Shown: one piece after another, positions 12,328 to 19,827 of the stretch | Layout of the letters: each line of letters begins with the position of its first letter | Position numbering within the stretch: position 1 is the stretch's first letter | IMG/VR virus record: IMGVR_UViG_3300034418_002094 | Coordinates: 1 to 25,802 of that record | DNA length: 25,802 nt | Reading direction: 5' to 3' (one strand) | DNA from: a virus | Notes under the pieces: generated by a model | Seen by the model: the letters and a program-made list of their open reading frames with translations, nothing else | Told to the model about the DNA's origin: nothing | The model's database searches: none | Program-made: the position numbers and the translations under genes

Positions 12328-12737
12328 TTGAGACAGCATTACTATGCCTCGCACTTAATGTGTATCACGAGGCTCGCAACCAACCAACAGTGGGACAGCT
12401 TGCCGTGGCGCAGGTGGTGATGAACAGAGTAAAGGACAGTCGCTACCCCAACACTGTATGTGGTGTGGTGCGGCAAGGCAAACACTACACAGGAGGCGAA
12501 CCTATTCGCAATCGTTGCCAGTTTAGCTGGTATTGCGATGGCAAGTCTGACCAGATGCGTAACCTAGATGCGGCAGACAAGGCAATCACCATTGCTAAGT
12601 ATGTACTCGCTGGTAACACAGACGGAATGTTTGATGGTGCTACGCACTACCACACTGACCAAGTGTTTCCAAACTGGGCAAGCTACAAAACTTTTATCGT
12701 TAAGATTAACGACCACATATTTTATAGATGGGATTAA
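12324..12737 (+). CDS. SleB/CwlJ-type cell wall hydrolase, probable endolysin
   Basis: The 137-residue product is essentially one Hydrolase_2 (SleB) domain. It begins with CLALNVYHEARNQ, where E16 is the conserved catalytic glutamate, followed by VGQLAVAQVVMNRV, then CQFSW (about 68-72) and ATHYHT near the C-terminus. These enzymes cleave peptidoglycan glycan strands. There is no clear signal peptide, although the first 14 residues are hydrophobic, so release may need a holin. The small membrane peptide directly downstream is the best holin candidate in the window. The position among early genes rather than with structural genes is notable. Confidence 0.85.
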   Translation: MIETALLCLALNVYHEARNQPTVGQLAVAQVVMNRVKDSRYPNTVCGVVRQGKHYTGGEPIRNRCQFSWYCDGKSDQMRNLDAADKAITIAKYVLAGNTDGMFDGATHYHTDQVFPNWASYKTFIVKINDHIFYRWD

Positions 12738-12742
12738 CATTA

Positions 12743-12850
12743 ATGATAATTAAGTTTAAGTATAATGGAGAAATATATACTATAGACTTAGAAGATACTT
12801 TATTTACTATGGTTGTAGTTATATTATTTATATTAGTATTTACTTTATAA
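12743..12850 (+). CDS. Tail-anchored membrane peptide (35 aa), possible holin-like protein
   Basis: The frame from ATG 12743 encodes a polar N-terminus (KFKYNGEIYTIDLEDT) and one C-terminal hydrophobic helix (LFTMVVVILFILVFTL) that ends the protein. It starts 5 bases after the hydrolase stop. Its codons are far more AT-rich (TTA, ATA, TAT) than those of its neighbours. The ribosome site is weak. A lysis or anti-host membrane role is inferred from position and shape only. Confidence 0.5.
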   Translation: MIIKFKYNGEIYTIDLEDTLFTMVVVILFILVFTL

Positions 12851-12860
12851 GGATTAGTCA

Positions 12861-13367
12861 ATGAACATATTTGTATTACATACTAGCCCACGCATTGCGG
12901 CAGAGATGCACTGCGACAAGCATGTACCCAAGATGGTACTTGAGTTGGCACAGATGCTGACGACTGCCCATCATGTGTACGAGAGTGAGCCGTGGGAAGG
13001 CATGTACAAACAGGCACACCTCAACCACCCTTGTACTAAGTGGGTGCGTGAGAATGCAGCTAACTATACTTGGGCGGCACGACACTTTGAAGAACTAGCA
13101 GGGCAGTATATGCTACGCTTCGGCAAGGTTCACAAGACTTGGAAAGAACAAGCTAAGTATCTGACCAAGCGACCAGTCAATATGAAGTACACGAGTTTGT
13201 GTTCACCATTTGCACAGGCTATGCCTGACGAGTACAAGAATGAAGATGCAGTGACAGCATACCGAACATATTACATTAACGACAAGCAACGCTTTGCTAA
13301 GTGGGAGCGTGGTGTAGATGCACCTGATTGGTGGAAGGAAAAAGTAAATGAAATTCACAGAGCGTAA
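12861..13367 (+). CDS. Conserved phage protein of unknown function (168 aa)
   Basis: The product begins MNIFVLHTSPRIAAEMHCDKHVPKM and continues with ELAQMLTTAHHV, LNHPCTKWVRENAANY and RFGKVHKT. I recognise this overall pattern from proteins found in many tailed phages and some bacteria. Several conserved His, Cys and Asp residues (HCDKHV, TAHH, NHPC) could form a metal or active site. The N-terminal ATG follows AAGGATT. The 3' end overlaps the methyltransferase gene by 20 bases. Confidence 0.8.
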   Translation: MNIFVLHTSPRIAAEMHCDKHVPKMVLELAQMLTTAHHVYESEPWEGMYKQAHLNHPCTKWVRENAANYTWAARHFEELAGQYMLRFGKVHKTWKEQAKYLTKRPVNMKYTSLCSPFAQAMPDEYKNEDAVTAYRTYYINDKQRFAKWERGVDAPDWWKEKVNEIHRA

Positions 13368-13908
13368 GCAAGCCATAATGACAAAACAATACGAGGAGAT
13401 TCACAGTAGACAGCTCCCTCACATGATAGGTGGTATGGTTATGTATCATGTGTGGGATATACAAAACCTGTGCATGAAATATAAACCAGCTACAATGCTA
13501 GACTATGGATGTGGTAAAGCGTATGGGTACAGGACTAGAAAGATACACAGGTTATGGAATGTGACTATGAACCTGTATGATATAGGTATACCTGAATACA
13601 ATAAATTACCTGCGCCTGATGTGCAAATTGACAGCATTATTTGTTGTGATGTATTGGAGCATATTCCAGAGGAAGAAATTGACAGCGTGTTAGAGTATTG
13701 GTACTCACTCAATCCCAAGTTTGTGTATGCAACTGTTGCCCAGTACCCAGCCGTTGCTAAGTTGGAAGACGGACGCAACGCTCATGTGACGCTTAAAGAA
13801 ACAGACTGGTGGGAAGAAAAGTTTTTTAAGTTTCTTAACTGTCCTACCTATGTTCTTTATTATCCATCAGCTAAAAATTATATCAAGCATGTATATAAGA
13901 AAGGATAA
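13348..13908 (+). CDS. Class I SAM-dependent methyltransferase
   Basis: The 186-residue product has a Rossmann methyltransferase core: motif I MLDYGCGKA (50-58), an acidic end of strand 2 (LYD, 77-79) and motif IV-like CCDVLEHIPEEE (99-110). The target is unknown; the form is that of small-molecule or RNA/protein methyltransferases rather than DNA enzymes, as no DPPY-type motif is present. The start at 13348 has GGAAGGA upstream, whereas the later ATG at 13378 has none. Context among accessory genes suggests host or phage molecule modification. Confidence 0.75.
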   Translation: MKFTERKQAIMTKQYEEIHSRQLPHMIGGMVMYHVWDIQNLCMKYKPATMLDYGCGKAYGYRTRKIHRLWNVTMNLYDIGIPEYNKLPAPDVQIDSIICCDVLEHIPEEEIDSVLEYWYSLNPKFVYATVAQYPAVAKLEDGRNAHVTLKETDWWEEKFFKFLNCPTYVLYYPSAKNYIKHVYKKG

Positions 13909-13914
13909 ATAATC

Positions 13915-14202
13915 ATGTGGGCTAAATCTAAAGCAATACTTGTGGCCTTTGATGACAAGCGAGATAAGCCTACATACAACATCGCTGAAGCGTTCATTGG
14001 GTCTAAGCCTATCTGCATACCCCTGAATGCAGAGGAGCAACTGGTGGTAGGCTCTGGGCGTTCTACGCTAGGTGTAAATGAGGAGGCTACCCTGCTCTAC
14101 GAAGACAGGTGTGACATGCCAGTGGTGGCTAAGATATTCTATGGCAATGCCATACTACTAGAAGGTGAAGCAAGGTGGGACGATGAAGATTATAAGGCGT
14201 AG
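13915..14202 (+). CDS. Hypothetical protein (95 aa)
   Basis: AAAGGA lies about 10 bases before the ATG, 6 bases after the methyltransferase stop. The product has a beta-rich look (AILVAFDDK, ICIPLNAEEQLVVGSG, PVVAKIFYGNAILLEGEARW). No family is recognised. Its last 20 bases overlap the next gene. Confidence 0.7.
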   Translation: MWAKSKAILVAFDDKRDKPTYNIAEAFIGSKPICIPLNAEEQLVVGSGRSTLGVNEEATLLYEDRCDMPVVAKIFYGNAILLEGEARWDDEDYKA

Positions 14203-14407
14203 CATATACTCAAACGACATACACAGTATGGACTTGCCCATTACGCTTGAGCATATCAGGCAGTGGCAAGCAGGTAAGTCAATCCAGTTTGTGTTTAAGG
14301 ACTTGACATTTTCTGAACGAGAATTTATTTTAAATGGAACAGTGGCTGACGAGCAGATTGAGTTAGCCATGATGGAAAAAGAACTAACAGAGGCACAGAT
14401 ACACTAA
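14183..14407 (+). CDS. Hypothetical protein (74 aa)
   Basis: The ATG at 14183 has AAGGTGGG just upstream and is preferred to a GTG at 14165. The product reads KIIRRSIYSNDIHSMDLPIT then HIRQWQAGKSIQFVF, followed by a helical acidic end; the pattern suggests a small alpha/beta protein. A possible internal promoter (14303-14331) lies within the gene. Confidence 0.65.
   Translation: MKIIRRSIYSNDIHSMDLPITLEHIRQWQAGKSIQFVFKDLTFSEREFILNGTVADEQIELAMMEKELTEAQIH
14303..14331 (+). promoter_or_regulatory. Possible internal promoter before the replication genes
   Basis: A perfect TTGACA (14303-14308) and TATTTT (14326-14331) are 17 bases apart, inside a coding sequence. It could boost transcription of the replication module that starts at 14995, but coding sequence can produce such a match by chance. 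Confidence 0.35.
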
Positions 14408-14592
14408 TGACAAACAATCTATGGGACAAAGATAAAAAGACAATCTTTCGTGAACTGTATCACCAATACCTAGACGAGGGGTACAATCAGAAGGACGCAA
14501 AGAAACTGGCAAAGGAAGAGGCAGACGAGATGTATGCAGAACAGATTGGCTTTGCCTTTGGCGTGGTTGAAAAGGAATACGAGAATGAATAG
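14407..14592 (+). CDS. Hypothetical charged helical protein (61 aa)
   Basis: The start overlaps the previous stop by one base (TAATG). The product is highly charged and helical (FRELYHQYLDEGYNQKDAKKLAKEEADEMYAEQ). No family is recognised. Translation is probably coupled to its neighbours. Confidence 0.65.
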   Translation: MTNNLWDKDKKTIFRELYHQYLDEGYNQKDAKKLAKEEADEMYAEQIGFAFGVVEKEYENE

Positions 14593-14746
14593 AAACATAG
14601 ACCTTGACCCAGCCAAGCGGTCATGGTATTACGATGACACAGGAATTAAGCGTGACAAGAAAACAGGAAAGGCAGTAGATGAAAGTATCACCAGAGAAAC
14701 GCAAGCTTCGGAAGAAAGCAATCAAACATCAGAACAGAACCGATAA
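14585..14746 (+). CDS. Hypothetical hydrophilic protein (53 aa)
   Basis: The ATG at 14585 has AAAAGGA 9 bases upstream; a longer frame from 14534 has no such site and would lie inside the previous gene. The product is polar and apparently disordered at the C-terminus (Glu/Ser/Thr/Gln-rich), with a DPAKRSWYYDDTGIKRDKK segment near the N-terminus. Confidence 0.6.
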   Translation: MNRNIDLDPAKRSWYYDDTGIKRDKKTGKAVDESITRETQASEESNQTSEQNR

Positions 14747-14810
14747 GAAGATTACATTTAGCGAGGCACTTAAACATGTACAAAATGTTTTATCAAGCGA
14801 AGGGAAGTGA
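14679..14810 (+). CDS. Small basic protein (43 aa)
   Basis: GGAAAGG lies about 8 bases before the ATG at 14679, better than for many neighbours. The product is basic (KVSPEKRKLRKKAIKHQNR) with a helical C-terminus (FSEALKHVQNVL). It overlaps the previous gene by 68 bases and the next by 35, so at least one of the three is compressed or spurious. Confidence 0.45.
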   Translation: MKVSPEKRKLRKKAIKHQNRTDKKITFSEALKHVQNVLSSEGK

Positions 14811-14994
14811 GCCGAAGCTAGTTGAGACTGTCCACAACAGGACTGCGATGCACGAGTTTCTTGACCTGCGTGAGCAGCTTGCAAAGGCTATGGACTTTTA
14901 CACAAAAAGAGAAGGCGACAAACTAATACTGCTTGACAACACCAAAGAAGTTGGTGTATACTATGCAACGCAGACGAGACAGAAAGAGGATTAG
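14776..14994 (+). CDS. Hypothetical protein (72 aa)
   Basis: The product is a soluble alpha/beta protein (MYKMFYQAKGSEPKLVET; MHEFLDLREQLAKAMDFY; LILLDNTKEVGVYYA). Its stop directly precedes the primase-helicase ATG. A GAGG lies about 10 bases before the start. Confidence 0.65.
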   Translation: MYKMFYQAKGSEPKLVETVHNRTAMHEFLDLREQLAKAMDFYTKREGDKLILLDNTKEVGVYYATQTRQKED

Positions 14995-16629
14995 ATGACA
15001 GCAGAAAAGAAAGTTATTAGCAGAGGTGAGTGTGACAAGTGCAACTCCTCTGACGGAAACGTATTGTATGCAGATGGTAGTAAGTATTGTTTTGTTTGTA
15101 ATACTTATTCACATTCTGACAATAGCAACAGTCACACCGACAGAAAGATTTATAGCATGACTACTTCAACACAGCTTAGTCGTGGCAATGTATTACCTAT
15201 TACTGACCGCAACATAAGCCAAGCTACGGCACAGCAGTATGGTGTAACACAGACAGAGGGCAAGCACTTCTATCCTTACTACGATGTTAATGGTAGTCAG
15301 GTAGCAAACAAGGTACGACATACTGCAAACAAATCTTTTATGGCTGAAGGCTCTATGTCTAAGGCTACACTATTCGGTCAACAGTTGTTCAATCAAGGCG
15401 GTAAGTATATCACCATCTGCGAAGGTGAGATTGACGCTATGTCTGCCTACGAGATGACGGGTAGCAAGTGGCCTGTTGTGTCCATTCGTAATGGCGCACA
15501 GTCAGCAGTCAAGGATTGCAAGGAACAGTTTGAATACCTTAATAAGTTTGAGCAGATTGTTATTTGCTTTGACAATGATGAGCATGGCATTGCGGCGGCA
15601 CAGAAGGTGGCTCAAATCTTCGAGCCTAACAAAGCTAAGATTATGCACATGACATTGAAGGATGCTAACGAATACTTGATGAAGGGTAAGCGTGAAGAAT
15701 TTGTCAAGGCTTTCTGGGAAGCACGACCATACACACCAGCAGGTATTGTGAACCTCGCACACTACGAAGGATTGTATGACGAGGAAGACAAGCTGTCTGT
15801 TCCATACCCATACGAAGGACTTAACAAGATGTTATATGGTATGCGTACTGGTGAGTTGATTACATTCACAGCAGGCACAGGCGCAGGTAAGTCCAGCATC
15901 ATTCGTGAGTTGGAACACCACATCCTTAACAACACCAAGGATAACATAGGCATTATATCTTTGGAAGAAAATGTCAAGCAGACTATCTTCCATCTCATGT
16001 CAGTAGAAGCAAGCAAGCGTTTGTATATCAAAGAGGTTCGTCAATACGAGAGCCAAGAGCAGCTTGATGCTTGGTACAAAGCTACAGCAGGGACAGGTAG
16101 AGTGTTTGCCTTTGACCACTTCGGTTCTATCCAGACGGATGAGATACTGGCACGTGTTCGCTACATGGTGAAGGCACTTGACTGTCGCTTCATTATCATT
16201 GACCACTTGTCCATCCTTGTGTCTGGCTTGGAAGGCGAAGATGAACGGCGTAACATTGACAAGATGATGACACAGTTGCGTAGCCTTGTGGAAGAAACAC
16301 AGTGCTGTATGCTACTTGTGTCCCACCTACGGCGAGCCAGTGGTGACAAGGGACAGGAGCAAGGCGCACAGATTAGTCTGTCTATGCTTCGTGGTTCACA
16401 TAGCATTGCGCAGATTAGTGATGCAGTCATTGCACTTGAGCGTGACCAGCAAGCCACCGACCCTGTGGTTGCCAACACTACAACAGTACGTGTGTTGAAG
16501 AATCGCTATGCAGGTGAGACAGGTGTTGGTGCATACCTATTGTATGACCGTGACACTGGACGCATGACAGAGATTGACGACCCTAATGCAGAAGACTTTG
16601 ACACAGTAGACATAGAGGAATATCTGTGA
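14995..16629 (+). CDS. T7 gp4-type primase-helicase
   Basis: The 544-residue protein joins both replication functions. Residues 11-37 form a CXXC...CXXC zinc ribbon (C13, C16, C32, C35). A TOPRIM primase core follows, with EGEID (143-147) and FDND (192-195). The DnaB-like hexameric helicase has a linker and Walker A AGTGAGKS (293-300), a conserved acidic SLEE (322-325), Walker B-like FIIIDHL (399-405) and LLVSHLRR (440-447). It unwinds DNA and lays primers for the polymerase encoded further right. AAAGAGG precedes the ATG. The length is close to T7 gp4 (566). Confidence 0.95.
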   Translation: MTAEKKVISRGECDKCNSSDGNVLYADGSKYCFVCNTYSHSDNSNSHTDRKIYSMTTSTQLSRGNVLPITDRNISQATAQQYGVTQTEGKHFYPYYDVNGSQVANKVRHTANKSFMAEGSMSKATLFGQQLFNQGGKYITICEGEIDAMSAYEMTGSKWPVVSIRNGAQSAVKDCKEQFEYLNKFEQIVICFDNDEHGIAAAQKVAQIFEPNKAKIMHMTLKDANEYLMKGKREEFVKAFWEARPYTPAGIVNLAHYEGLYDEEDKLSVPYPYEGLNKMLYGMRTGELITFTAGTGAGKSSIIRELEHHILNNTKDNIGIISLEENVKQTIFHLMSVEASKRLYIKEVRQYESQEQLDAWYKATAGTGRVFAFDHFGSIQTDEILARVRYMVKALDCRFIIIDHLSILVSGLEGEDERRNIDKMMTQLRSLVEETQCCMLLVSHLRRASGDKGQEQGAQISLSMLRGSHSIAQISDAVIALERDQQATDPVVANTTTVRVLKNRYAGETGVGAYLLYDRDTGRMTEIDDPNAEDFDTVDIEEYL

Positions 16630-17117
16630 TGCAACTGGATTTATTTCCAGAACAAATCAAACAGATATACAGAGATGGAGATTGCTTTGACTTATCAAAG
16701 CCTCCACTCTCTGCTCCTACATCCGATAAGTTCTGGGCTAAAACAAATCGAGATAGAATAAATTTTTTACTTGACTTACCAGAAGATTTATATTACATTT
16801 TCAGAAATGTTGATGGCAAGCCAGCTGTTCTAAATAAGAACACAGGCAAATATGTCAAAGCTAATTATAGCAGGGACGTTTATCCTGCTGTTCAGATTAA
16901 TAAGAAACTTCTTTATATACATACACTGGTAGCTATATTCTTTTTAGAGAATGATTCTCCAGAATTAAAATGTATTGTTGACCATATAAACCACGACCCG
17001 TGGGATTACAGAGTAGAGAATCTTGAATGGGTAACAGCCTCTGAAAATATTAAGAGAGGAAGGACATCAGACAAACCTCATCATGGGTTTAACAGACACA
17101 CGGGAGAGACATTATGA
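16629..17117 (+). CDS. Free-standing HNH endonuclease
   Basis: The 162-residue product has a C-terminal HNH motif: CIVDHINHDPWDYRVENLEWVT (about 115-136), with D118-H119, N121-H122 and N131 as the catalytic and metal residues. An N-terminal domain (FWAKTNRDR, GKYVKANYSRDVYPAVQINKK) resembles DNA-binding regions of HNH homing enzymes. The coding sequence is visibly more AT-rich than its neighbours, with many AAA and TTA codons. It sits between helicase and nuclease/polymerase genes, a classic site for mobile endonucleases. An ATG follows a GTG; the ATG at 16629 is chosen. It ends in an ATGA overlap with the next gene. Confidence 0.85.
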   Translation: MQLDLFPEQIKQIYRDGDCFDLSKPPLSAPTSDKFWAKTNRDRINFLLDLPEDLYYIFRNVDGKPAVLNKNTGKYVKANYSRDVYPAVQINKKLLYIHTLVAIFFLENDSPELKCIVDHINHDPWDYRVENLEWVTASENIKRGRTSDKPHHGFNRHTGETL

Positions 17118-17536
17118 GTTTAAAACCTTCAGTAGAAGACAGAAAGAAGTTTGACATTGACCTTGAGTATGGTCAGGTTCGTGAAGACATTGTGGCTGAC
17201 ATGCTACAAGATAAAAAGATTGAGGTTAAATCAGAGCGTGATGTGTGGCAACGAACAGGTAACATTGCTATCGAGTACCAAAGCTATGGCAAACCATCAG
17301 GAATTGCAGCAACAGAGGCTGACTACTGGTTCCATAACCTATGTGTTGGTGAAGATATTTATGCCACTGTTGTTTTTAGGGTTGACATTCTAAAGAAAAT
17401 CATAGATAATCTTGACAGTGTTCGCAGTGTTAGTGGTGGAGACAACAACGCATCACGAATGTATCTGCTTAACCTACAGAAAATTTTTACAACAGATTTC
17501 GTAAAGGCATATAAACATGAAGAGGTTAGTAGTTGA
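17114..17536 (+). CDS. PD-(D/E)XK nuclease, resolvase-like
   Basis: The 140-residue product carries a PD-(D/E)XK core: an early acidic helix (QVREDIVADML, E24), then IEVKSE with E37 and K39, then a conserved GNIAIEYQSYGKPSGIAATEADYWFHN stretch (49-75). This combination is familiar from small phage nucleases beside the polymerase gene, probably cutting branched or host DNA. It is distinct from the T7-type endonuclease I at 21177. Start overlaps the HNH gene (ATGA) and its end overlaps the polymerase by 20 bases, so all three genes may be coupled. Confidence 0.75.
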   Translation: MSLKPSVEDRKKFDIDLEYGQVREDIVADMLQDKKIEVKSERDVWQRTGNIAIEYQSYGKPSGIAATEADYWFHNLCVGEDIYATVVFRVDILKKIIDNLDSVRSVSGGDNNASRMYLLNLQKIFTTDFVKAYKHEEVSS

Positions 17537-19169
17537 TATTGAAACAGATAGTCTTGACGCTACAAAGATTTACTGTATCGTAGCTAAAGATTTAGATAGC
17601 AAAAGGATATATACATATGATGAAAATAATCTCAACCATTTTAAATCCCTCCTTTCTGAAGGAGACATTGTTGTTATGCACAACGGCGTTAGTTTTGATG
17701 CACCTGTACTATCACGATTACTGGGTGTTAAAATCCCTCTCAAAAATATCAGAGACACTTTAATCCTATCACAAATGGTTGACCCTATGCGTGAAGGCGG
17801 TCACTCGCTGGAAGCATGGGGCAACTCACTTGGCTTTAAGAAGATAGAGTTTGAAGACTTCAGTCACTACAGTGCAGAGATGTTGAAGTATTGTATTCGA
17901 GATGTAGAACTTACAGCTAAAGTTTATGAGACGCTTGTACCAGACCTAAAGAAGTTTAGTCCACGCAGTATTAAGCTTGAGCATCAGATACGTGCCATCA
18001 TAGACCAGCAGGAACGTAATGGCTTTACACTGGATGTGCCACAGGCTATGCAGTTGGTAGCTAAACTGAAGGATGAATCGGAAGCAATCAAGCTACAGCT
18101 TCAGGAAGTTTTCCCACCTATCATTGAGGAGCGGTATTCAGAGAAGACAGGCAAGCGGCTGAAGGATAAGGTGACAGAGTTTAATCCATCATCACGACAG
18201 CAGATTGCAGACAGGCTTATGGGCTTGGGCTGGCAACCAAAGAAGCACACAGACAAAGGTCATGTGGTTGTTGGTGAAGAAATACTTGAGACGATTGACT
18301 TGGAAGAAGCAAGGCTACTGTCTCGCTACTTACTACTAGAGAAACGTGCTACACAAATCCAGTCATGGGTTGATGCAGTACAAGATGATGGTAAGGTACA
18401 TGGTAAGGTATTGACATTGCGTACTATTTCAGGACGCATGGCACATACTTCACCTAACATGGCACAAGTACCTGCTGTGTATTCACCTTACGGAAAGGAG
18501 TGCAGAAGTGTTTGGACTACTTCTAATTCTAGGTATACTCTATTGGGTTGTGATGCTTCAGGTTTAGAACTACGTATGCTGGCACACTACATGGATGACG
18601 AGGCGTTTACTCGTGAGGTTGTGGATGGTGATGTGCATACAGCTAACCAGAAGGCGGCAGGTCTACCTACCCGTGACAATGCCAAAACATTTATTTATGC
18701 GTTCATCTATGGCGCAGGTGCTAGTAAGATTGGACAGATTGTTAACGGCACATACAAAGATGGACAGAAACTTATTGATAACTTCCTAACCAACATGCCA
18801 GCACTAAAAACTTTGCGGCATAGGGTTGACAAATTAGCCAGCAGAGGTTATCTTATGGGACTTGATGGCAGGATGTTGAAGGTTCGTTCAACACATGCCG
18901 CAATGAATCTGCTACTACAAGGAGCAGGTGCAATCGTATGCAAAGAATGGTTGAAGTTTATAATCATCGAAGCTACGAAACGTAACTTAGACTTTAAACT
19001 TGTCGCAAGTATACACGATGAATACCAGATTGAGGTACGTAAGGAACATGCGCAGGAACTAGGTGAGGTTACGAAGTGGGCAATGAAACAAGCAGAGCAA
19101 TCGCTTGGTGTTAAGTGTCCACTTGACAGTGAGTTTAAGCTTGGAAACAATTGGGCAGAGACACACTAA
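17517..19169 (+). CDS. Family A DNA polymerase with 3'-5' exonuclease
   Basis: The 550-residue protein has an N-terminal exonuclease: DIET with D7 and E9, HNGVSFDAP with D61, and YCIRD with D129. The polymerase part has motif A GCDASGLELRM (D346), motif B RDNAKTFIYAFIYG (R386, K390, Y394) and motif C ASIHDEY (D501, E502). It is shorter than T7 polymerase (704 aa), so the thumb/thioredoxin-binding parts are probably reduced. The residue equivalent to E. coli Phe762 is Tyr394, as in T7. It replicates the phage DNA with the primase-helicase and SSB. AAAGG lies upstream of the ATG; overlap with the preceding gene is 20 bases. Confidence 0.95.
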   Translation: MKRLVVDIETDSLDATKIYCIVAKDLDSKRIYTYDENNLNHFKSLLSEGDIVVMHNGVSFDAPVLSRLLGVKIPLKNIRDTLILSQMVDPMREGGHSLEAWGNSLGFKKIEFEDFSHYSAEMLKYCIRDVELTAKVYETLVPDLKKFSPRSIKLEHQIRAIIDQQERNGFTLDVPQAMQLVAKLKDESEAIKLQLQEVFPPIIEERYSEKTGKRLKDKVTEFNPSSRQQIADRLMGLGWQPKKHTDKGHVVVGEEILETIDLEEARLLSRYLLLEKRATQIQSWVDAVQDDGKVHGKVLTLRTISGRMAHTSPNMAQVPAVYSPYGKECRSVWTTSNSRYTLLGCDASGLELRMLAHYMDDEAFTREVVDGDVHTANQKAAGLPTRDNAKTFIYAFIYGAGASKIGQIVNGTYKDGQKLIDNFLTNMPALKTLRHRVDKLASRGYLMGLDGRMLKVRSTHAAMNLLLQGAGAIVCKEWLKFIIIEATKRNLDFKLVASIHDEYQIEVRKEHAQELGEVTKWAMKQAEQSLGVKCPLDSEFKLGNNWAETH

Positions 19170-19174
19170 AATAA

Positions 19175-19261
19175 ATGCTTGACTTTATATTTAAGGTATG
19201 GCATACTATTATCGTTGTTGGCATGGTGCTGACAACACGGAAACTAAAACGAAAGGTATAA
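19175..19261 (+). CDS. Possible tiny membrane peptide (28 aa)
   Basis: The frame from ATG 19175 encodes a hydrophobic helix (FIFKVWHTIIVVGMVL) with a strongly basic tail (TRKLKRKV). No Shine-Dalgarno precedes it, and a good promoter overlaps its start (19179-19207), whose transcript would lack the ATG. It may be read only from upstream transcripts, or not at all. Confidence 0.25.
   Translation: MLDFIFKVWHTIIVVGMVLTTRKLKRKV
19179..19207 (+). promoter_or_regulatory. Sigma70 promoter for the SSB unit
   Basis: TTGACT (19179-19184) and CATACT (19202-19207) are 17 bases apart, in the gap between polymerase and SSB genes. The predicted start is about 55 bases before the SSB ATG. Confidence 0.6.
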
Positions 19262-19267
19262 ACGAAG

Positions 19268-19729
19268 ATGACTGTTATTACAGGTAAATGCTATTGGGCA
19301 AAAGTACACGCACCAGATACAAATTTTGAACCAGTATGGAGCATCGACATTTGTGTTGATGACAACAACCGCGAAGCCATTATGAAAGATGGATTGGCTA
19401 TTAAGAATAAAGGCGACGAGCGTGGTGACTTTGTTCAGATTAAGCAAAAGGTGAGCCGCCGTGACGGTTCAGAGAACACTGCACCTGTTGTTCTTGATGC
19501 ACAGAAACAACCTATGACTAAGTTGATTGGCAATGGTAGTATTGTCAATGTCATGTATACTCCATACGAGTGGAGCATGAATGGTAAGTCTGGTGTATCA
19601 CCACTACTAAAGAAAGTTCAGGTTGTTAACCTAGTTTCTTATGGTGAAGACTTCGATGTTGTCGAAGGTGGTTATGTAGAAGGAGCAGGTAACGCATCTT
19701 CTATTACTGAAGACGAAGTTCCATTCTAA
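19268..19729 (+). CDS. Single-stranded DNA-binding protein
   Basis: The 153-residue protein has the beta-rich look of an OB fold (VITGKCYWAKVHAP, VWSIDICVDDNN, VNVMYTPYEW, KVQVVNLVSYGEDF) and ends in the hallmark acidic tail with terminal aromatic residue, EDEVPF, used by SSBs to recruit partners. The size and position next to the polymerase fit T7 gp2.5-like proteins. It protects ssDNA and coordinates replication. A 6-bp inverted repeat around the stop codon (CTAATC and GATTAG, 19726-19740) could form a small 3' hairpin. The Shine-Dalgarno is weak (CGAAG). Confidence 0.85.
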   Translation: MTVITGKCYWAKVHAPDTNFEPVWSIDICVDDNNREAIMKDGLAIKNKGDERGDFVQIKQKVSRRDGSENTAPVVLDAQKQPMTKLIGNGSIVNVMYTPYEWSMNGKSGVSPLLKKVQVVNLVSYGEDFDVVEGGYVEGAGNASSITEDEVPF

Positions 19730-19750
19730 TCTCTGATTAGATAAACACAC

Positions 19751-19807
19751 GGGGGCGACACTGGATTTGGTTGCCGAAGGCAGATAGGGTGGGATGGGTA
19801 CTCTGCC
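19751..19807 (+). ncRNA. Structured leader RNA with tmRNA-5'-end-like sequence
   Basis: GGGGGCGACACTGGATTTGG (19751-19770) resembles the 5' end of bacterial tmRNA (GGGGCTGATTCTGGATTCG in E. coli). After it, TGCC (19772-19775) can pair with GGCA (19779-19782), or alternatively GGCAGA (19779-19784) can pair with TCTGCC (19802-19807); the two structures exclude each other. A good ribosome site and a membrane protein gene follow. No tag-coding segment or matching CCA-end is seen nearby, so a complete tmRNA is not present. It may be a tmRNA-derived fragment or a cis-regulatory leader. Confidence 0.35.
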
Positions 19808-19827
19808 ACTTATTTCAGGAGATTAGT

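Noticed and set aside
13624-13710. TTGACA-like promoters inside the methyltransferase gene
   Set aside because: The matching -10 boxes are poor and the TTGACA comes from Ile-Asp-Ser codons.
16947-16959. Another GAGAATGATTCTC palindrome
   Set aside because: It lies in the middle of the HNH coding sequence and encodes ENDSP residues; no promoter is near, so chance is likely.
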